From positions 21,356-85,355 of the forward strand of contig CAMVUM010000009.1 of the NCBI GenBank assembly GCA_947170725.1: 64,000 nt of DNA, read 5' to 3'. A program made the position numbers and the translations under genes. The stretch is from an uncultured Prevotella sp. (GTDB lineage: Bacteria; Bacteroidota; Bacteroidia; Bacteroidales; Bacteroidaceae). Under the pieces are notes generated by a model that saw only the letters and a program-made list of their open reading frames with translations, was not told the origin of the DNA and ran no database searches. Positions 52,791 through 62,051 of this stretch are shown piece by piece. Position 1 is the first letter of the stretch; the number at the start of each line of letters is the position of its first letter.

Positions 52791-54023
52791 TTAGATGGCT
52801 CGGCAGATATTCTTTTCCATATCCTCCAACTTGTGCGACAAGGTTTCCATGTCCTGACTTACCTTCTGGGCGGTGATTTTGGCGTAAATTTGTGTAGTCT
52901 TTATGTTGGTATGCCCCAAAAGACGGCTCACTGTTTCGATAGGTACGCCGTGCGACAGAAGTACGGTCGTGGCGTTCGTGTGGCGTGCAACATGGTAGGT
53001 CAAGCGCACCTTGAAGTCGCATTGTCTGCCTATCTCTTTGAGTATCTTGTTGCAACTGCCATTGCTCGGAACGGGGAAAACATGACCGTCCCTTGCCAGC
53101 CCCTTGTATTTCTCCATGATACGCTTGGGAACGTCCAAAAGACGGATGTTCGATTCGGTGTTGGTCTTCTTTCTTCGGGTGATTATCCAAAGGTTGCCGT
53201 CGAAGAATGTTTGCAGGCGGTCGGCGGTGAGGTTCTTCACGTCCGAATACGCCAAACCCGTGAACACCGAAAAGACGAACAAGTCCCGTACAAGCTCGTG
53301 GGTGGCGTTCTTCATCGGTGCGTCCATGAGCGTCTGTATCTCCGTTTGGGTGAGGTAGCCCCTATCCACGCTTTCGGGTGAGTTGATATATCCCGCAAAT
53401 GGGTTGAACGGCAAACGCCCGTCGTTTCTCGCAATGGAAACGATGTGCTTCAACACAATCATGTAGCCCCACACGGTATTGGTACGGCATTTCTTCTCCG
53501 TGCGCAAAAAATACTCGAAGTCGTTGATAAATGTGAGGTTGAGTTCCTTTAACGGAATATCATCACGTTTGTAGGTATGGGGCAGGAACTCCCGAATATG
53601 GTTGCAGACCGTCCGATAACGGGTAAATGTACCCTGCGCCCTGCTGTGCCCGACTTTCTTCTCAAACTCGGCGTTGTGCTGCTCGAACAGCTTCAGCAAA
53701 GTTTCCTGCTTGACGCCGATACCGAGATAGGCGTCTTTGAGTTTGGCGGCGGTAACATAACCGTCCGTCTGCATTAACTCTTGATAGCGGCGGTTTACCT
53801 CCACACGGATTTTATCTACTGCAAGGTTGATTCTCTGCGCTTCGACGCTCTTGCCCGAAGCACGGCTGTTCTTCACGTCCCACAACCGTGGGGGAACGTC
53901 CATCTTGCAACTGAACTGTTTAATCTCGCCGTCAACCGTGATACGGCACATCAGAGGCAGGTTGCCGTTGGGTTTGGCACTGCCTTTCTTCACGTAGAAT
54001 AACACTTTGAATGTACTTCGCAT
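52791..54023 (-). CDS. Tyrosine recombinase (IntDOT-like site-specific integrase)
   Basis: 410 aa. N-terminal arm-binding/SAM-like domains (LPLMCRITVDGEIKQFSCKM; FTRYRTVCNHIREFLPHTY), catalytic domain from ~225. Catalytic set: Ala258 where most have ArgI (FTGLAYSDVKNL), H344-x2-R347 (YHVARHTNAT), His371 (LLGHTNIKTTQIY) and the nucleophile Tyr380. Absence of ArgI is known from IntDOT of Bacteroides. It integrates or excises a mobile element; no transfer genes remain nearby. Confidence 0.92.
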   Translation of the reverse strand: MRSTFKVLFYVKKGSAKPNGNLPLMCRITVDGEIKQFSCKMDVPPRLWDVKNSRASGKSVEAQRINLAVDKIRVEVNRRYQELMQTDGYVTAAKLKDAYLGIGVKQETLLKLFEQHNAEFEKKVGHSRAQGTFTRYRTVCNHIREFLPHTYKRDDIPLKELNLTFINDFEYFLRTEKKCRTNTVWGYMIVLKHIVSIARNDGRLPFNPFAGYINSPESVDRGYLTQTEIQTLMDAPMKNATHELVRDLFVFSVFTGLAYSDVKNLTADRLQTFFDGNLWIITRRKKTNTESNIRLLDVPKRIMEKYKGLARDGHVFPVPSNGSCNKILKEIGRQCDFKVRLTYHVARHTNATTVLLSHGVPIETVSRLLGHTNIKTTQIYAKITAQKVSQDMETLSHKLEDMEKNICRAI

Positions 54024-54875
54024 AACTCACTCCTTTTTTGGGTTACAAAATTAGTTATTAGTGAGTTACTGACCGCTATGCAAAATTACGCAAATCGCAG
54101 AAATAGAACTATTTAGCAAGAAATATACACCTATTACGGGAGTAATGAGGTGGTAACTGAACTCTTGCGCTGTTTGGCTTCATGTTGGCTTTCCGTTGGC
54201 TCTACCTAATAGAAAAACAAAGCGTAACGAACGCTCTATCAGCGAATTCGCTACGCTTTGCCCAAATTTACTTTTTCGCTATGTGTTTATTTTAATATGC
54301 TTTAATCAAAATATGAAGTAACAACATAAAACAGTAAGTAAGACATCTGTTCTGATTATCAATAAAACGAAGCATGAAAAAGAAAACAACAATCATTCTC
54401 ATCTTTGTTTATAACGATAAACACTCATAAATCAATAAACGAATATTTTCACAGAAGGAAAAAGACGAAAGAGTGGCAAATCAGGAATGTCTGACAGATT
54501 TGGATTGGATTAGGCTTGAGAACAAAGGAAATGAATTAAAATAGCCGTAGAGCCGGACAATACGGGAAAGAAGCGCTACTTCTGTATCACACTGAAATGT
54601 AAATATTGGGATGACACAAGGTAAGGAACAGACATAACATAGATACGTTTGACGGGAAACAAGAATGACGAATTACCCTCGAAATGGCCCCTCATAGACA
54701 GAAAACAGGCATGGATACAGGCAGCATCGCGGATTGGCTATCGGGCTTTTCGTCTGTTTTTGACTGATTTATGAAATTTAATGCGTATCTTTGCAGGGTG
54801 TATGCTCACGCAGACACACGGCCGCCATGCGGCTGGCAGACTTTATGGAATAAAAAACAAGAAGATAACAAGAAA
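54024..54875. other. Intergenic region with small hairpin and slyD promoter
   Basis: About 850 bp. A hairpin CAAAGCGTA/TACGCTTTG at 54218-54260. A fragment AVEPDNTGKKRYFCI then TLKCKYWDDTR is open in one frame near 54540-54620 without start or context. The slyD -7 box TATCTTTG is at 54786-54793. Confidence 0.5.
54786..54793 (+). promoter_or_regulatory. -7 box of slyD (TATCTTTG)
   Basis: Perfect TAnnTTTG; excludes the longer frame starting at 54771. Confidence 0.65.
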
Positions 54876-55466
54876 ATGGAAAATCCAATCAACAAGTACA
54901 TCACCGTTGACTATCAGCTCTACACCGTTGACGGCGACAAAACAGAACTCGTGGAAAAGACTACGGCAGACCGCCCGTTCCAGTTCATCAGCGGTTTCGG
55001 TGTGACACTCGACGCTTTCGAAAAGCATATCGTCGCGCTGGCAAAAGACGAGACTTTCGACTTCACACTCACAAAGGACGAGGCCTACGGCGACTACGAG
55101 GCCACACGCGTGCTCGATCTGGAACGCCAGATGTTCTGCATCAACGGCCACTTCGACCACGAACATATCTACAAGGACGCCATCATCCCGCTGCAGAACG
55201 AGGATGGAAACCGTTTCTACGGCCGCGTGCTCGAAATTGGCACCGACAGCGTCAAGATTGACCTCAACCACCCGCTGGCCGGCAAGACACTCAACTTCAA
55301 GGGATGTGTCACAGAAAGCCGCGAGGCAACCAACGACGAGATTCAGGGCATGATCAACCGCCTGAGCGGTGAAGGATGCGGATGCGGATGTCATGGCGGA
55401 TGCCACGGTGACTGCGGAGACGGTGACTGTGAAGACGGATGCCACGGCGGCTGCGGATGCCACTAA
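54876..55466 (+). CDS. slyD: SlyD-like FKBP-type peptidyl-prolyl isomerase with metal-binding tail
   Basis: 196 aa from ATG 54876 (MENPINKYITVDYQL), after the promoter. FKBP domain with an inserted flap: PFQFISGFGVTLDAFEKHIVAL (FKBP core), DEAYGDY, then the insert-in-flap region with the conserved FEDHDHI-like FDHEHIYKDA, NHPLAGKTLNF. The C-terminal ~35 residues are Cys/His/Gly/Asp-rich (GCGCGCHGGCHGDCGDGDCE...), as in SlyD, for Ni/Zn binding. Isomerase and chaperone, with a possible metallocentre-maturation role. 27 bp before aroC. Confidence 0.93.
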   Translation: MENPINKYITVDYQLYTVDGDKTELVEKTTADRPFQFISGFGVTLDAFEKHIVALAKDETFDFTLTKDEAYGDYEATRVLDLERQMFCINGHFDHEHIYKDAIIPLQNEDGNRFYGRVLEIGTDSVKIDLNHPLAGKTLNFKGCVTESREATNDEIQGMINRLSGEGCGCGCHGGCHGDCGDGDCEDGCHGGCGCH

Positions 55467-55493
55467 AACTCACCACACACAGGAGAACGACGC

Positions 55494-56570
55494 ATGAGAA
55501 ATTCTTTCGGTAACATATTCACACTGACGACATTCGGCGAGAGCCACGGCCCTGCCGTAGGAGGAGTGGTTGACGGCATGCCGGCCGGCATCGACATCGA
55601 CATCGACTTCATACAGAGCGAGCTCGACCGACGCCGGCCGGGACAGAGCCGCATCACGACCTCACGGAACGAGGCCGACCGTGTGGAACTGCTCAGCGGC
55701 GTCTTTGAAGGAAAGTCAACGGGATGTCCCATCGGATTCATCGTCCGCAACACAAACCAACATTCGCAGGACTACGAGAACATGCGCTGTCTCTTCCGCC
55801 CGTCACACGCGGACTTCACATACACGGAGAAGTACGGCCTGCGTGACCACCGCGGCGGCGGACGCTCGTCGGCCCGCGTGACCATCAGCCGATGCGTTGC
55901 CGGAGCCTTGGCAAAACTGGCCTTGCGTCAGCTCGGAATCAGCATACAGGCTTATACGGCACAGGTGGGCAACATCGCCATCGCCCCAGACTGGCACAGC
56001 CATGACCTCTCGCTGACGGAGACAAACGCCGTTCGCTGTCCCGATCCGGAAAAAGCGGCCGAGATGGAGGAACTGATATGCCGCGTCAAGGCTGACGGCG
56101 ACACCATTGGAGGCATCATCGCCTGTGTCATTAAAGGATGTCCTGTGGGGCTCGGCGAACCGGAGTTCGGCAAGCTGCACGCACAGCTCGGCGCCGCGAT
56201 GCTGAGCATCAACGCCGTCAAGGGATTTGAATATGGCGAAGGATTCGGCGGCGTGACCGCAAGGGGCTCCCGGCAGAACGACGTCTTCACCTCTACCGAC
56301 GGACGGGTAACGACCGCTACCAACCGCAGCGGGGGCATACAGGGCGGCATCAGCAACGGACGGGAGATTTTCTTCCGCGTGGCTTTCAAGCCCGTAGCAA
56401 CACTGCTCATGGAACAACAGACCGTAGACAAGGAAGGAAACGCCACGACCCTCACCGCGCGCGGACGCCACGACCCGTGTGTCCTTCCGAGAGCCGTACC
56501 TATAGTCGAAGCAATGGCGGCAATAACGCTTTTAGATCAATATTTGGTCAATAAAACAATAAAACTGTAA
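55494..56570 (+). CDS. aroC: Chorismate synthase
   Basis: 358 aa. [24 protein letters not shown] (motif 1), [29 protein letters not shown] (motif 2, GGGRSSAR), [24 protein letters not shown] and [21 protein letters not shown] are all the conserved chorismate-synthase blocks. Makes chorismate from EPSP with reduced FMN, feeding the pheA/tyrA operon at 37-41 kb. Co-transcribed with slyD. Confidence 0.97.
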   Translation: MRNSFGNIFTLTTFGESHGPAVGGVVDGMPAGIDIDIDFIQSELDRRRPGQSRITTSRNEADRVELLSGVFEGKSTGCPIGFIVRNTNQHSQDYENMRCLFRPSHADFTYTEKYGLRDHRGGGRSSARVTISRCVAGALAKLALRQLGISIQAYTAQVGNIAIAPDWHSHDLSLTETNAVRCPDPEKAAEMEELICRVKADGDTIGGIIACVIKGCPVGLGEPEFGKLHAQLGAAMLSINAVKGFEYGEGFGGVTARGSRQNDVFTSTDGRVTTATNRSGGIQGGISNGREIFFRVAFKPVATLLMEQQTVDKEGNATTLTARGRHDPCVLPRAVPIVEAMAAITLLDQYLVNKTIKL

Positions 56571-56589
56571 AAAAGTGGATTAAAAATGC

Positions 56590-56626
56590 AAAAAGCGGCA
56601 AAAACATTTGCCGCTTTCATTTTTAA
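56590..56626 (+). terminator. Terminator of slyD-aroC
   Basis: AAAGCGGCAAA (56592-56602), loop, TTTGCCGCTTT (56606-56616), then CATTTTTAA. Its 3' arm doubles as the -33 region of the next promoter. Confidence 0.8.
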
Positions 56627-56638
56627 TTCGTATCTTTG
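56607..56638 (+). promoter_or_regulatory. Strong promoter after aroC
   Basis: TTTG at 56607-56610, 20-bp spacer, TATCTTTG at 56631-56638. Confidence 0.75.
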
Positions 56639-56644
56639 TATCGC

Positions 56645-56742
56645 TATTGAGGGGTTGAGAAATTCTTTAATAAGCTTTAGTTAAGTCTAGTTTAGTTTTT
56701 GTGTTGGTTTAGGGCGGTCAGTTGATCGCCCTAAAATTTTGT
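56645..56742 (+). ncRNA. Candidate ~95-nt small RNA
   Basis: Starts just after a consensus promoter and ends at a strong hairpin (TTTAGGGCG 56708-56716 with CGCCCTAAA 56727-56735, extended by GTCA/TGAT) plus ATTTTG. No ORF longer than a few codons. A stand-alone transcription unit with no downstream gene on this strand, hence a small RNA by structure. I do not recognise its Rfam family. Confidence 0.5.
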
Positions 56743-56806
56743 ATATCCCCAAAGCTGCCGGAAAGGCGGGGCACAGGCGGCTCTGCATAAAAGAGGATCA
56801 GCCATA

Positions 56807-56856
56807 ATGAACCGCACTCCAAAAGTTTTGTGTCTAACTTTTGGAGTGCAGTTCAT
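56807..56856. repeat. Abutting inverted ends, IS3-like (TGAACTGCACTCC type)
   Basis: ATGAACCGCACTCCAAAAGT (56807-56826) and its near-perfect complement (AACTTTTGGAGTGCAGTTCA, 56836-56855) with one mismatch and an 8-nt centre. The arms look like IS3/IS150-group terminal repeats joined end to end, i.e. a small MITE-like or excision remnant. Confidence 0.6.
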
Positions 56857-56891
56857 AAAAAAATGACGGCTCAATTGAAAATAACACAAGC

Positions 56892-56947
56892 CATAAAAAA
56901 AGTCCGCCCGAAGAGAACGGTTCTCCTTCGGGCGGACTTTTTTTATG
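56892..56947. terminator. 22-bp perfect-stem terminator of the pectate-lyase-like gene
   Basis: Arms 56892-56913 and 56926-56947 (CATAAAAAAAGTCCGCCCGA...), T runs on both strands; bidirectional. Confidence 0.9.
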
Positions 56948-56962
56948 ATTGTCGGAATGTTA

Positions 56963-59900
56963 CTACAAGATGACCTTGCGTGTGACTACCTTGCCTGTTG
57001 CGGTTGTGGCACGCATGATGTAGATGCCCTTGCCCGGTGTGGCTACACGCTCACCGGAAATGGTGTAGTAGCCAACGCTAACGGGAGTGCCATCCATGCC
57101 GGTAACGGTACTGATGCCGTCTGTGCCGCCACCGAAGTGATATTCAAGACCGATGATGACACACTGTTGCTCACCGGTGTTCTTGAATGTCACGATATCG
57201 GGAACGTTTGCAAGGTCGAACGAAACCTTGCTCGGATTAGATGTGTCCTTCGTCGGAGCAAGTATCACGGAGTTTTCCTCCGTATAGGCTGTTCCGGCGA
57301 CGTTAGCCCAATAGGACGTGCGGTTGGCGGTGGCCACGTTGGTATAGCTCCAAAGCGTTATCTTCGTAGCCTTGGCACCTTCGGGCATGAACACACTCTC
57401 TTCTGCGCCGTTCGACAGCTTGATTGTCGTGCGTGTGAGAGGCTGGCCGTTATATTCAACGTTAATCTTATCACCACTGCTGAAGTTCTTGGCGAGGTTG
57501 CCTGTAACAACGAGCGAGAAGCCTTCGGCGTCGTCACCCTCCGTTCCGGTCAGCATGTTGTTAGCATGTTCGCCATCATACGAACCGAGCGCCATGTTGC
57601 CAAATGTGAGCAGGGCTGTCTTCGTCTCGCCTATAGGGTCAGGACCCGGCTCTGGTTCTTCACCGCCACCAGGATTCTTTTCGCCGCCAACAACCTTGAT
57701 GGTTCCGTCAGTATAGAGAGAAGAGAGATCCCATGTCTGACCATCGCCCGGAGTGGCGGGGATGATTTCGGAGAATGTTCCGGTGATGGTTCCACCGGCG
57801 AGGTTGAACACATGATAAACCGTTGCGTCGTATGGAGCCTTGTCCAGTCCGTCTTCTGCAAGCACAAGAGCTACGCCCTCACCTATGGTCATATTTCCTT
57901 TAAGTGTGAGCGAGTTGCACGCTGTCGAGGAAACGGGGATGCTGACCTTTCCGCCCGTTGCGACGTTGAGAGTCTTGGCCAACGTGAGAGTACTTCCGTC
58001 AATGAGCGTATCGCCGGCAAAGACGATTCCTTCGTTCTTCACAGACACGGCTCCGCCTACTGTTCCCTTACCGGCCAGCGTGGCATTGGCATTGACTGTG
58101 TATGCTCCGGCGCCGCTGTTGTTACCATTCACGACAAGACGTCCGCCGCGGATCTGGGTCGTACCCTTGTATATGTTCTTTCCAGTGAGGCGCCAGTCAC
58201 CGGAACCGACTTTCTCTATGCTCGTCGTTCCTTCCTTACCGCCCTGGCAACGGCCATCAATGACACCGTCAAAGGTCTCGTCCGTATTTGCCGAACCAAC
58301 AATCCAAGTTCCGCTTCCGGCGTTCTTAACGTCAAATCCGGAGAGGAATGTGCCGGCTGCACCTGACAGACCGCCAAGATAATATGTCGACTGGTTCTTG
58401 CCACCGACAATCTGAGCCTTTCCTTTCAAGGTGAATGTTCCGTTCTGGATACCGGTTCCGTTACGTACGGCAAACTGGCTATTACCGGCACTACCGGTTC
58501 CGTTGACAACGACGCGGCCCGTAAACTTGCTCCAGTCGCCCTCGATGTACTCACGAACCCAGTTCACTTCCCACTCAAGCGTACCGCTACCGCTCACTGC
58601 CGACTTAATCACGCAGTTCCGGAAGAACGACACGTAGGAATATGTGTCATCCGTAGCCTCAATGGGGAAGGTGTATGTCGGGTTCTTGTCGTTCGTACTG
58701 TTTGTGGCAAACGTACCGCCGGCCATCACGAGCTTGCTCACCGTGCCGAGTCCGGCCTTTGAAACAAGTTCGCCATTTAGCAACACCTTGCCGCCTTTCA
58801 TAATCAGATTGCCGTCGTACTTGAAGAACTCGGTGTTGTTGACCGTTATCTGTCCCGCACCGTCGATAGTCAGATTGCCCGCTCCTTCCAAAGATCCGGA
58901 CATGCTGAGAGCAGTCGCCTTGTTAACGATATTGAACGTCGTGTTGCCCTCGAGCGTGGCCGAACGGTTGGTCGACGCGCTTGCTCCGGTGTACTTATTT
59001 GTACCGCCAGCCCAAATCCAGTTCTGAGCAAACTCCAACGAAGCACCGATACCGCTGGGCACACTGCCGTTGGCAATGCTTGAGAACTCGTAAGTTCCGT
59101 CGTGCAGCACCGTTGCACCTTCATAACTCTGAGGGGTCTCGACTATGAGCGCACCGCTTCCGGCTTTGTTCAACGAAGCTGCTCCGGCGATAGAACCGGT
59201 TCCTTTCAGAGTCACATCAGCGTCGCCATTCACAACAACGGCAACCGGCTGTACGCTTTCGGTGATGTCCACCTCGATATTTTCAGTCGGGGCGATGAGC
59301 ACATTCTTGCCGTCGGCGTATGTCTCGCCATTGTTCCAGTTCGTAGAAGCCAGATTCCATGCGCCGCTACCGCCTGCCCAGGTATAGTCGGGGGCAAACG
59401 TATTGATGTCGACAACATCAACCGGAACAGGACGTGTCTTTGCCGTCAGCGTATTTGAATATTCCGAAACATTCTCACCGGCAAATGCGCGTACACGCAC
59501 ATTATAAGCTGTGGCCGGTTCTAATGATTCGTCCGTAATCGTAAAGACGCTGACATTAGCGGCTGTACGACCTACTTCAACAAAGGCCCCGTTCTTCTCC
59601 AGCTCAACGATAAAGCCTTCCTCATTGTCGGAATAGTCGAGCCACGAAACGGTGATGGAGTTCTGTGTCGACTCCTCATACTGCAAACATAGCGGTGCTC
59701 TGAGGAAGAAGTCGCGGTCTTCGCGGGTTATGCTGTTAATATAGTTCTCGATATTGGCATATCCGTTGGCTGCAATGGTCATGGCGTCGTTCTTGTTGGG
59801 GTCGGTGCCGTTGGCCTCCTCCCATGCGTCGGGCATACCGTCGCCGTCAGTATCAACGCGCTTGTTGCCGGCCCACATGTTCCACGTGTCGGGCGTACCA

Positions 59901-60994
59901 TAGATAAGCGACTTTTCGTCATATATAAGTGCGCCCTTCGTACCGAACGAATAGACCTCGTCTATCATGTAGCAGTCAGCCAAATCGCGGTAAGGCAACG
60001 AGGCACCCACCGTCGGAAGAAGGTTGTCGACAAGCGTGTTGCCAGGCCATTTCTCAAGCTCAGGATAAGCGTATGGTTTGTCCTGACGGTCGGCGGCCGA
60101 GTAGTCAGTCACCAACGACGGATCAAACTTGCCGTCCATGTTCCTGTCCTGCCAGTTGTCATCGCCGTAGAAATGGAAGTTGTCGTTACCTCCGGTAAAT
60201 GCGGCACCACCCTTCGCGGGTCCGTTGATGAAGAGGTTGCTCTCTATGTTGCAGTAACTGTCGCCACTGGAGTCACCTCCCATATTGTATGCGGCGTTCT
60301 TCCAGTTGTAGACGATGTTATTGACATACTGGTTGATGCCCTTTATCTTGTTGTTACGCGTGCTGTTGTCGCAATAGAGGTTGCGGTAGAGCGTGATGTT
60401 GTTTGACTGCATCAGTCCTCCGGCAGAGTGTGTCATGAGACCCTGTCCCATGATGGTGTTGGAGATTGTTATGTTCTCCGGATTCGTTCCCTTGCCGTCA
60501 GGGTTGATCGAGAAGGTCTCGTCAAGTCCCCATGAGAACGAACAATGGTCGAAAATCATGTCCGTTCCATTGGCAATACCGGCGCAGTCCTTTCCGCTGT
60601 CGCCCACCTTACCCATACGGAAGCGCATGTAGCGCACGATGGTGTTGGTGGCACCGGAGAACGAAACACCGTTACCGTAGACGGTTATTCCCTCGCCAGG
60701 GGCTGTCTGACCGGCCACATAGAGGTTCTTGGCAAACACGATGCGGCTGTTGATTCTGATGACACCAGCAACATCAAAAACGACGATGCGGTTAGGCTGG
60801 CTCACAGCGTCACGCAGTGAACCGGCTCCGCTATCGTTAAGGTTGGTCACATGGTAGACTGTACCAGTGCGTCCGCCTGTGGCGAAACGTCCCCAACCCT
60901 GTGCTCCGGGGAACGCCAGCTGCTGAGCGCTGACGCCAAGGCTGCCGCACAAAAGCAGCGAACCGAGAAGCAGAGTAGTTTTTTTAGTTTTCAT
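56963..60994 (-). CDS. Giant secreted pectate-lyase-like protein with autotransporter-type repeats and T9SS-like tail
   Basis: ~1,343 aa from ATG 60994 (MKTKKTTLLLGSLLLCGSLG, signal peptide); the 61048 ATG lies beyond the promoter. Order: PL1-type right-handed beta-helix (~25-400: AFPGAQGWGRFATGGRTGTVYHVTNLNDSGAGSLRDA, IRYMRFRMG, DHCSFSWGLDET), a Ca-type DTDGDGMPDAWEEANGTDP stretch (~405), FN3 (~470-560), a long tract of PATR-like beta repeats (GSGALIVETPQSYEGATVLHDG...KVGSGDWRLTGKNIYKGTTQIRGGRLVVNG), then a C-terminal domain ending GKGIYIMRATTATGKVVTRK, resembling type IX secretion sorting tails. Probably a cell-surface pectin-degrading or -binding protein. Confidence 0.8.
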   Translation of the reverse strand: MKTKKTTLLLGSLLLCGSLGVSAQQLAFPGAQGWGRFATGGRTGTVYHVTNLNDSGAGSLRDAVSQPNRIVVFDVAGVIRINSRIVFAKNLYVAGQTAPGEGITVYGNGVSFSGATNTIVRYMRFRMGKVGDSGKDCAGIANGTDMIFDHCSFSWGLDETFSINPDGKGTNPENITISNTIMGQGLMTHSAGGLMQSNNITLYRNLYCDNSTRNNKIKGINQYVNNIVYNWKNAAYNMGGDSSGDSYCNIESNLFINGPAKGGAAFTGGNDNFHFYGDDNWQDRNMDGKFDPSLVTDYSAADRQDKPYAYPELEKWPGNTLVDNLLPTVGASLPYRDLADCYMIDEVYSFGTKGALIYDEKSLIYGTPDTWNMWAGNKRVDTDGDGMPDAWEEANGTDPNKNDAMTIAANGYANIENYINSITREDRDFFLRAPLCLQYEESTQNSITVSWLDYSDNEEGFIVELEKNGAFVEVGRTAANVSVFTITDESLEPATAYNVRVRAFAGENVSEYSNTLTAKTRPVPVDVVDINTFAPDYTWAGGSGAWNLASTNWNNGETYADGKNVLIAPTENIEVDITESVQPVAVVVNGDADVTLKGTGSIAGAASLNKAGSGALIVETPQSYEGATVLHDGTYEFSSIANGSVPSGIGASLEFAQNWIWAGGTNKYTGASASTNRSATLEGNTTFNIVNKATALSMSGSLEGAGNLTIDGAGQITVNNTEFFKYDGNLIMKGGKVLLNGELVSKAGLGTVSKLVMAGGTFATNSTNDKNPTYTFPIEATDDTYSYVSFFRNCVIKSAVSGSGTLEWEVNWVREYIEGDWSKFTGRVVVNGTGSAGNSQFAVRNGTGIQNGTFTLKGKAQIVGGKNQSTYYLGGLSGAAGTFLSGFDVKNAGSGTWIVGSANTDETFDGVIDGRCQGGKEGTTSIEKVGSGDWRLTGKNIYKGTTQIRGGRLVVNGNNSGAGAYTVNANATLAGKGTVGGAVSVKNEGIVFAGDTLIDGSTLTLAKTLNVATGGKVSIPVSSTACNSLTLKGNMTIGEGVALVLAEDGLDKAPYDATVYHVFNLAGGTITGTFSEIIPATPGDGQTWDLSSLYTDGTIKVVGGEKNPGGGEEPEPGPDPIGETKTALLTFGNMALGSYDGEHANNMLTGTEGDDAEGFSLVVTGNLAKNFSSGDKINVEYNGQPLTRTTIKLSNGAEESVFMPEGAKATKITLWSYTNVATANRTSYWANVAGTAYTEENSVILAPTKDTSNPSKVSFDLANVPDIVTFKNTGEQQCVIIGLEYHFGGGTDGISTVTGMDGTPVSVGYYTISGERVATPGKGIYIMRATTATGKVVTRKVIL

Positions 60995-61036
60995 ATAAAT
61001 CTGAATAATTTGGTTTTCAGCTAATAGTTTGACTTG

Positions 61037-61044
61037 CAAATTTA
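61037..61044 (-). promoter_or_regulatory. -7 box of the pectate-lyase-like gene (TAAATTTG)
   Basis: Perfect TAnnTTTG on the minus strand, 43 bp before ATG 60994. Confidence 0.6.
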
Positions 61045-61099
61045 ACAAAAAACCATGACACGCAGTTATTCGGAATCAAATAAGCAGGCTTAAAATCAA

Positions 61100-61131
61100 A
61101 AAACGAAGAACTGCCGCAAACGGCAGTTCTT
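61100..61131 (-). terminator. Terminator of pyrK-pyrD
   Basis: AAGAACTGCCG (61106-61116) with CGGCAGTTCTT (61121-61131), 4-nt loop, then TTTTTT on the minus strand. Confidence 0.9.
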
Positions 61132-61139
61132 ACATTATA

Positions 61140-62051
61140 TCATGACTCCAACGCACCGACAATCTCCGTCACAGAACGGCAGCCGTGACTGTCGAGCCAC
61201 GCATCAATTCCATCACGCACCTTGATGGTTACGGCCGGATCGAGGAAGTTGGCCGTACCTATCTCCACTGCTGTGGCTCCGGCCATGAGGAACTCTATGG
61301 CATCGGTGGCTGTCGATATGCCTCCAAGTCCGATGACAGGTATTTTCACTGCACGCGCAACCTGCCACACCATACGCAGGGCAACGGGCTTCACTGCCGG
61401 GCCGCTCAGTCCTCCAGTACCGATACTCAGTCGTGAACAACGACGTTCGATGTCGATGGACATGCCCATCAGAGTGTTGATGAGCGACACGCTGTCGGCA
61501 CCCTCCGCCTCGCAGGCACGGGCAATCTCGGCTATGTCGGTCACATTAGGCGACAGTTTGACAATGAGTGTCTTGCTGTAGCGGGCACGGACAGCACGGA
61601 CGACGCTTGCCGCCCCCTCACATGTAACCCCGAAAGCCATTCCTCCGTCATGCACATTGGGACAGGAAATGTTCAGTTCTATGGCCGGAATACGCTCCAA
61701 AGCGTCAATGCGTGCTGCACACTCAGCATAGTCTTCCGGCGACGAACCGCTTACATTGACAATCATGTTGGTATCGATATTCTCTATCTGCGGATAGATG
61801 TTCTCGCAGAAATAGCCAACTCCCTTGTTCTGCAGTCCAACACAGTTGAGCATTCCATGGGCCGTCTCGGCCATACGCGGATAGTCATTGCCTTCACGAG
61901 GGTTCAGGGTCGTTCCCTTCACGATTATTCCGCCGATGCCGTCCAGCGGCACGAAATCGGCAAACTCAAGGCCGTAGCCGAATGTGCCCGACGCCGTCAT
62001 CACGGGATTTTTCAGACACAGATTGTTTATCTTTACACTCAGATCTGCCAT
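61140..62051 (-). CDS. pyrD: Dihydroorotate dehydrogenase B, catalytic subunit
   Basis: 303 aa, type 1[52 protein letters not shown] (catalytic Cys region), [50 protein letters not shown] and [29 protein letters not shown] are the FMN-binding and active-site blocks. It oxidises dihydroorotate to orotate, passing electrons through PyrK to NAD. It overlaps pyrK by 13 bp. Confidence 0.96.
   Translation of the reverse strand: MADLSVKINNLCLKNPVMTASGTFGYGLEFADFVPLDGIGGIIVKGTTLNPREGNDYPRMAETAHGMLNCVGLQNKGVGYFCENIYPQIENIDTNMIVNVSGSSPEDYAECAARIDALERIPAIELNISCPNVHDGGMAFGVTCEGAASVVRAVRARYSKTLIVKLSPNVTDIAEIARACEAEGADSVSLINTLMGMSIDIERRCSRLSIGTGGLSGPAVKPVALRMVWQVARAVKIPVIGLGGISTATDAIEFLMAGATAVEIGTANFLDPAVTIKVRDGIDAWLDSHGCRSVTEIVGALES

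Noticed and set aside
54360..54440. 18-codon ORF (MKKKTTIILIFVYNDKHS)
   Set aside because: Too short, no promoter, no conservation argument; chance in AT-rich DNA.
54771..54875. Longer SlyD start
   Set aside because: The upstream extension overlaps the TATCTTTG promoter and adds no SlyD homology.
56945..58366. 473-codon open frame on the plus strand
   Set aside because: Antisense shadow of the pectate-lyase-like gene; Cys/Arg-rich composition, no domain, while the minus strand has a coherent multi-domain protein.
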